The notes beneath the pieces are model-generated. The model ran no database searches. It saw only the letters and a list, made by a program, of their open reading frames with translations, and was not told where the DNA came from. 64,000 nt of DNA from Streptomyces humi (GTDB taxonomy: Bacteria; Actinomycetota; Actinomycetes; Streptomycetales; Streptomycetaceae), in NCBI RefSeq assembly GCF_001005085.2, contig NZ_LBMU02000040.1:124001-188000 (forward strand), in the 5' to 3' direction. The position numbers and the translations under genes were made by a program. This document shows positions 60,551 through 64,000 of the stretch, piece by piece (position 1 is the first letter of the stretch; each line of letters starts with the position of its first letter).

Positions 60551-61666
60551 GTGACCGACCACCAGGCCCTGCGGCGGCGGCAGGACCTGCCGCGGGCCCG
60601 GGGCAGAGGCTTCGCCTGGGTGGCACCGCTCCTGCTGCTGGCCGGGATCACGGCGGTCGACCTCAACACCACGGAGCGGTTCCGGATCATCTCCTGGATC
60701 GTCCTGGTCCCGGGGATCGCGGCGGCGATCTGCGGGGTCTGGACGACGGCGGTCTTCTCGGTGCTGGCCGTCACCGTCTACGTCCTCGTGGACCACGCCT
60801 GGCCCAAGCAGTACCAGGCCGGGCTGCCCGACTTCATCCTGGTCGCCTTCGCGGGTGTGCTGGCCGTGCTCGCCTGTGCGGTCCGGCTGAAGAGCGAGCG
60901 CCGGATGCTGCACATGCGGGACATCGCCGAGACGACCCTGCGTACGGTGCTGCGTCCGCTGCCGCCGGGGTGGGCCGGGCTGGAGCACGCGGCGGTGTAT
61001 CTCGCCGCCGACACGGAGGCCCGGGTGGGCGGCGACTTCTACGACATCCAGCCCGGCCCGCACGGGACCCGGGTGCTGGTGGGGGACGTGCAGGGCAAGG
61101 GGCTCGGGGCGGTCGAGACGGCGGCGGCGCTGCTGGGCACGTTCCGGGAGGCCGGGTACCACGAGACGGACCTGGCGACGGTGGCGGACCGGCTGGAGAC
61201 GCGGATGCTCCGGCACCGGGGCCATACGGTGGCCCTCGGCCGCGGCGACGGCGACCGTTTCGCCACGGGGCTGCTGCTCGGTTTCCCGCCGGGCCGGACC
61301 GACGTGGTGGAGCTGGTCAACTTCGGCCACGAGCCGCCGCTGGCGGTCGGCCCGAGGGGCGTCCGTGCCCTGCCGCCGGACCACGGACTGCCGTTGGGGA
61401 TGGGTGAGTTGCAGACGGGTGGCGGGCCGCCGCCGACCCTCACGGTGGCCCTCGACCCGGAGGAGACCCTGCTCATCACCACCGACGGCGTGACCGAGGC
61501 GCGCGACGGGGACGGCGAGTTCTTCGAGCTGACGGCCGAGGTCTCCCGGGCGAGCACGACCGACCCGGCCGCCCTGGTCGCCCACGTCCGCGACGGCGTA
61601 CTGCGCCACAGCCGGGGCCGGGTCTCCGACGACACCACGATCTTCGCAGTACGCCGAACCCCTTAG
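60551..61666 (+). CDS. Membrane-tethered PP2C/SpoIIE phosphatase
   Basis: 371 residues from GTG 60551; no ribosome site precedes it, so the start is uncertain. Three membrane helices (FAWVAPLLLLAGITAVDL, IISWIVLVPGIAAAICG, AVFSVLAVTVYVLVDH) and possibly a fourth lie in the first 120 residues. The phosphatase domain (about 150-371) contains ARVGGDFYDIQPG, LVGDVQGKGLGAVETAAALLG, FGHEPPLAVG, LLITTDGVTEARDG and VSDDTTIFAV, all metal-binding or core motifs of the SpoIIE/RsbU branch. Such proteins dephosphorylate anti-sigma antagonists in response to a membrane signal. It has no PAS or GAF domain, unlike the SpoIIE protein at 42427. Confidence 0.87.
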   Translation: MTDHQALRRRQDLPRARGRGFAWVAPLLLLAGITAVDLNTTERFRIISWIVLVPGIAAAICGVWTTAVFSVLAVTVYVLVDHAWPKQYQAGLPDFILVAFAGVLAVLACAVRLKSERRMLHMRDIAETTLRTVLRPLPPGWAGLEHAAVYLAADTEARVGGDFYDIQPGPHGTRVLVGDVQGKGLGAVETAAALLGTFREAGYHETDLATVADRLETRMLRHRGHTVALGRGDGDRFATGLLLGFPPGRTDVVELVNFGHEPPLAVGPRGVRALPPDHGLPLGMGELQTGGGPPPTLTVALDPEETLLITTDGVTEARDGDGEFFELTAEVSRASTTDPAALVAHVRDGVLRHSRGRVSDDTTIFAVRRTP

Positions 61667-61682
61667 CCCACCCCGACCGACC

Positions 61683-62036
61683 GGACAGAGGGGCCGGGCG
61701 AGGTGGAGAGAGTGGTCAGGCGGGGGTGGAGGAGATGGGGAGTGCGCCAGGCGGGGGGATGGGAGGGACCGGTGGTGGGTGGGGCCACGGGCAGGTCGGG
61801 CACCGCCGGGCTGCGCCGCCGCGGCTGAGCGCCGTCGCGGCGGACAGAGGGGGGAGGGCAGATGGGGAGCGTGGTCAGGCCGGGGTGGGAGAGATGGGGA
61901 GGGCGCCAGGCGGGGGGATGGGAAGGGCCTGTGGTGGGTGGAGTCATGGGTGGGTCGGGCACCGCCGGGCCCCGCCGCCGCGGCTGAGCGCCGTCGCGGC
62001 GGACAAAAAGGGGGAGGGGAGATGGGGAGGGTGGGG
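61683..62036. repeat. 159-bp tandem repeat
   Basis: Two near-full units (61683-61841 and 61842-62000) and a partial third (62001-62036) have an exact 159-bp period. Each unit begins ggacagagg or ggaca and carries a GCCGCCGCGG...CCGTCGCGGCGG imperfect hairpin near its end. It fills most of the 474-bp gap between the phosphatase and the gene at 62141. 159 is a multiple of three, and one minus-strand frame across it is open (Pro/Arg-rich), but coding is not supported otherwise. Confidence 0.9.
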
Positions 62037-62140
62037 GAAGTGGCTGATCTTGGAGCAAAGGGCTCTTCGGGCGCACGCTTTGCAGGCGCAGCGGTTACCG
62101 TGCTGACGTAAGTGGACCTGGGGAACAAGGGGGAGGGCCG

Positions 62141-63196
62141 ATGCCCGGAACCGTGCTGCTGCTCGCGGCCTCGCCGACGGGCAAAGGGCGACTGGTGGAC
62201 GCGGCCTCCGTGCTCCCCGTGCTCGCGGCCGTGCCCCCGGCGATACTCTCCGGCACCGACACCGCCAACGTCGTCGAACTCGCCGACCCCCTGGAGCCGC
62301 AGGCGGTGCTGACCCGGCTGCGGGCCGCCGCGGCCGCCCCCGGACCGCTGACCCTGTTCGTCACGGGCCAGCTGCACCTGGACCGCAGGCAGCGGCTGCC
62401 GCATCTGGCCCTGGCGCGGACCACACCCGCGACGGTGCGGTACACCGCGCTGCCCTGGCACTGGATCCGGGAGGAGCTGCGGCTGCGCCCGCCCGGGGCG
62501 ACGTCGCTGGTGCTCGACCTGCACGCGGACCACGAGACCTGGGCGCACCTGCGCACCGCTCCCCTGGACTCCGGGCGGAACAACGCCGTGCACGGGCGTA
62601 TCGCGCCGCCGCCCGCCCGGCGGGAGGTCGCCGTGCCGTCGTACATGAAGGCCGTTGCGACGGTGCTCAGGAGCGGGCACCGGCCGGCGCTGGAGCAGCT
62701 GCACCAGCAGGTGCTCGTGCGGCTCGGTGCGGAGACCGCCACCGACATGCTGCTCAGCACGTACGGCCCGGACGGCGGCGATCCGCACGACGCCATCAGC
62801 TCGGCCGTACGGGACGGGCGGTACGCGGACGCGGACGGACTCGCCGCCCGCTGGGAGGAGGCCGCCGCGCGAGCGCACGGGCCGGCCTCCGAGGACGCGC
62901 TGCACTGGTCGGAGGTACGGGCCGACCTCGCGATGTTCGCCGGGGACGCGGTGCGCAGCTGCCGGACCTGGCTGACCGTGGCCACCACGCGGCTGGCCGC
63001 CGGGGAGCCCGCCGACACCCCTGCCGTGGAGGCGGCCGTGGACCGGGCCCACCACCAGTGGGGGGCCATCAAGGACGCGGCGCGGGCCCGTGAACTCGGG
63101 CCCGCGCTCGCGGAGTTGAGACTCAGGGTGCCGGGCCGCCGGGAAGGTGCCCTGGACCACGTCCAGCAGCACCTCCGGCAGCTTCAGACCAACTGA
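62141..63196 (+). CDS. Protein of unknown function with a faint caspase-like N-terminal pattern
   Basis: 351 residues from ATG 62141 behind GGGAGGG. The N-terminal 130 residues alternate strands and helices: MPGTVLLLAASPTGKGRLVDAAS, then LTLFVTGQLHLDRRQRLPHLALARTT, VRYTALPWHWIREELRLRPPGATSLVLDLHADHETW. This order resembles a caspase-like fold, in which a GHG loop is followed by a strand ending in a catalytic Cys. Here the GHG site reads TGQ and the Cys site reads DLHAD, so it would be inactive. The C-terminal 190 residues are helical, TPR-like (ALHWSEVRADLAMFAGDAVRSC and so on). The link to caspases is a hypothesis only. No neighbouring gene explains it. Confidence 0.5.
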   Translation: MPGTVLLLAASPTGKGRLVDAASVLPVLAAVPPAILSGTDTANVVELADPLEPQAVLTRLRAAAAAPGPLTLFVTGQLHLDRRQRLPHLALARTTPATVRYTALPWHWIREELRLRPPGATSLVLDLHADHETWAHLRTAPLDSGRNNAVHGRIAPPPARREVAVPSYMKAVATVLRSGHRPALEQLHQQVLVRLGAETATDMLLSTYGPDGGDPHDAISSAVRDGRYADADGLAARWEEAAARAHGPASEDALHWSEVRADLAMFAGDAVRSCRTWLTVATTRLAAGEPADTPAVEAAVDRAHHQWGAIKDAARARELGPALAELRLRVPGRREGALDHVQQHLRQLQTN

Positions 63197-63211
63197 CCGG
63201 GAGCCGGCCGG

Positions 63212-64000
63212 CTAGCTCGTGAAGGTGAAGTACTTCCAGGCGCCGTACGTCGTCGAGTTGACGGTGTCGCCGGACGAGCCGTTGATGTAGTCGGAGCGGA
63301 CCCGGAAGCGCCAGCCGACGTCCTCCTTGTGGTTGCCGCCGAACTCGACCTTCGAGATCCCGCTGGTGGCCAGGGCGAAGTACTGGGAGGTGTCCGAGTA
63401 CCAGCGGCCCTGGTAGTAGACCTGGAAGTCGAAGCGCTGGGCACGGCCGTCGTAGTACGGCATCTTGGTCGTGAACAGCGGGTTCTTGGTCTTGTGGAAG
63501 TAGTAGTAGGTCTGGCCCCAGGCCTTCTTCGACTTGTACTGGCGGCTGACCGACATGGAGACGCTGACCTTCGCGCCCACCGTGCTGGACACCGAGCGCG
63601 GCTGCCAGCGGGCGTCGCCCGAGAACTTCGCGGTGACCTTGGTGTCGCGCTTGAGGTCGAGGACGACGGACAGGTTGCCGTGCGAGTCGACCTTGCCGGA
63701 CTTCACCAGCTTGTTGGGCTTGTCGGAGCCGAACGGGTCGGCCCAGATCTCCACCGAGCGGTTCTTGTACGTGGTCCCGAGGTGGGCCGTGAACTTCACG
63801 TCCTTCCCGTACGCGTACACCTTGCCGTTGTTGTTCAGCGTCAGCGTCGGCTTGGCGCGGGAGACGTCCACGGTGTCCTTGGCGGTGGCGCCCGTGTGCT
63901 CGGCGTCGCCCGCGTAGGTGACCTGGTACGTCACCTTGCCGCCGGCCGGCGGGGTGTCGGTGAACGAGTAGGTGCCGTCCGCCTTGACCGTGACCGCGGG
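63212..64000 (-). CDS. Secreted Ig-like protein, paralogue of the 38-kb gene; truncated by window edge
   Basis: About 262 residues of the C-terminus; the start lies beyond the right edge. Visible are the end of one Ig-like domain (TPPAGGKVTYQVTYAGDAEHTGATAKDTV), a second (PTLTLNNNGKVYAYGKDVKFTAHLGTTYKNRSVEI), and a C-terminal region with YYYFHKTKNPLFTTKMPYYDG, FQVYYQGRWYSDTSQYFAL and a final SSGDTVNSTTYGAWKYFTFTS. All of this aligns with the gene at 38188 with few changes, including the last 20 residues nearly letter for letter. The two probably arose by duplication. Role unknown; extracellular by analogy with its partner, whose signal peptide is visible. Confidence 0.8.
   Translation of the reverse strand, partial: PAVTVKADGTYSFTDTPPAGGKVTYQVTYAGDAEHTGATAKDTVDVSRAKPTLTLNNNGKVYAYGKDVKFTAHLGTTYKNRSVEIWADPFGSDKPNKLVKSGKVDSHGNLSVVLDLKRDTKVTAKFSGDARWQPRSVSSTVGAKVSVSMSVSRQYKSKKAWGQTYYYFHKTKNPLFTTKMPYYDGRAQRFDFQVYYQGRWYSDTSQYFALATSGISKVEFGGNHKEDVGWRFRVRSDYINGSSGDTVNSTTYGAWKYFTFTS

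Noticed and set aside
61663-62076. Pro/Arg-rich minus-strand frame of 137 residues with 53-residue repeats
   Set aside because: It merely reads the 159-bp tandem repeat. No ribosome site; reported as a repeat instead.
60497-63172. 891-residue minus-strand frame across the phosphatase and the unknown gene
   Set aside because: GC-rich antisense shadow of two well-supported genes, low-complexity composition.

Overview
This window is high-GC (roughly 70%+) actinobacterial chromosome, almost certainly Streptomyces. The signs are GTG and ATG starts with GGAGG ribosome sites, many ATGA/GTGA start-stop overlaps, mycothiol-type and Lrp/TetR/GlxA/MocR regulators, SpoIIE-type phosphatases, PASTA kinases and a K15-type DD-peptidase. 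Housekeeping genes (aspS, metG, moeA) and two perfect copies of the Streptomyces ParB site (parS, 10000-10013 and 44662-44675) place it in the conserved core, probably near oriC. From memory, the gene order resembles the S. coelicolor SCO3780s-SCO3830s. I saw no IS element, prophage, CRISPR, tRNA or rRNA.

Left part (1-7.6 kb): acyl-CoA and branched-chain catabolism. A truncated paaN diverges from a 3-hydroxyacyl-CoA dehydrogenase/TetR pair. Next to it an Lrp-family regulator diverges from a three-gene branched-chain 2-oxoacid dehydrogenase operon (E1alpha, E1beta, E2). The paaN and bkd intergenic regions carry nearly the same 14-bp palindrome, so the TetR protein probably controls both. A second, paralogous bkd operon lies at 18.8-22.5 kb behind a leader of about 490 bp. 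Between them are molybdenum cofactor genes (MobA-like fusion and moeA, overlapping a K+ channel gene), a quinone oxidoreductase, a surface protein, a bacterial proteasome activator (Bpa), and two divergent Ser/Thr kinases.

Middle (22.6-44.6 kb): a K15-type DD-peptidase, a GntR-MFS pair, a methyltransferase, a mycothiol-dependent isomerase-fold protein diverging from a nitrilase-family hydrolase, LOR and GlxA genes, a cupin, and a thioredoxin-NHL protein. A GT2 glycosyltransferase follows, with a 52-residue membrane microprotein carrying a LAATG-TM-RRR tail downstream. Then come M18 aminopeptidase, an AcdB-like acyl-CoA dehydrogenase, SseB-like protein, a secreted beta-propeller/Ig protein, pirin, an AI-2E exporter-family protein and a four-domain SpoIIE phosphatase.

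Right part (44.7-64 kb): aspS, a secreted intradiol dioxygenase, pectate lyase, DoxX, metG, a VWA protein with a very long acidic repeat linker, FUSC, an alpha/beta hydrolase diverging from a MocR regulator with a direct-repeat operator, membrane proteins, and a membrane-tethered PP2C phosphatase. A 159-bp tandem repeat precedes a gene of unknown function with a faint caspase-like pattern. The window ends in a truncated paralogue of the secreted protein at 38-40 kb. The best candidates for new biology are the GT2/microprotein pair, the shared TetR operator, the repeat-associated unknown gene, and the pair of secreted proteins sharing an undescribed C-terminal domain.
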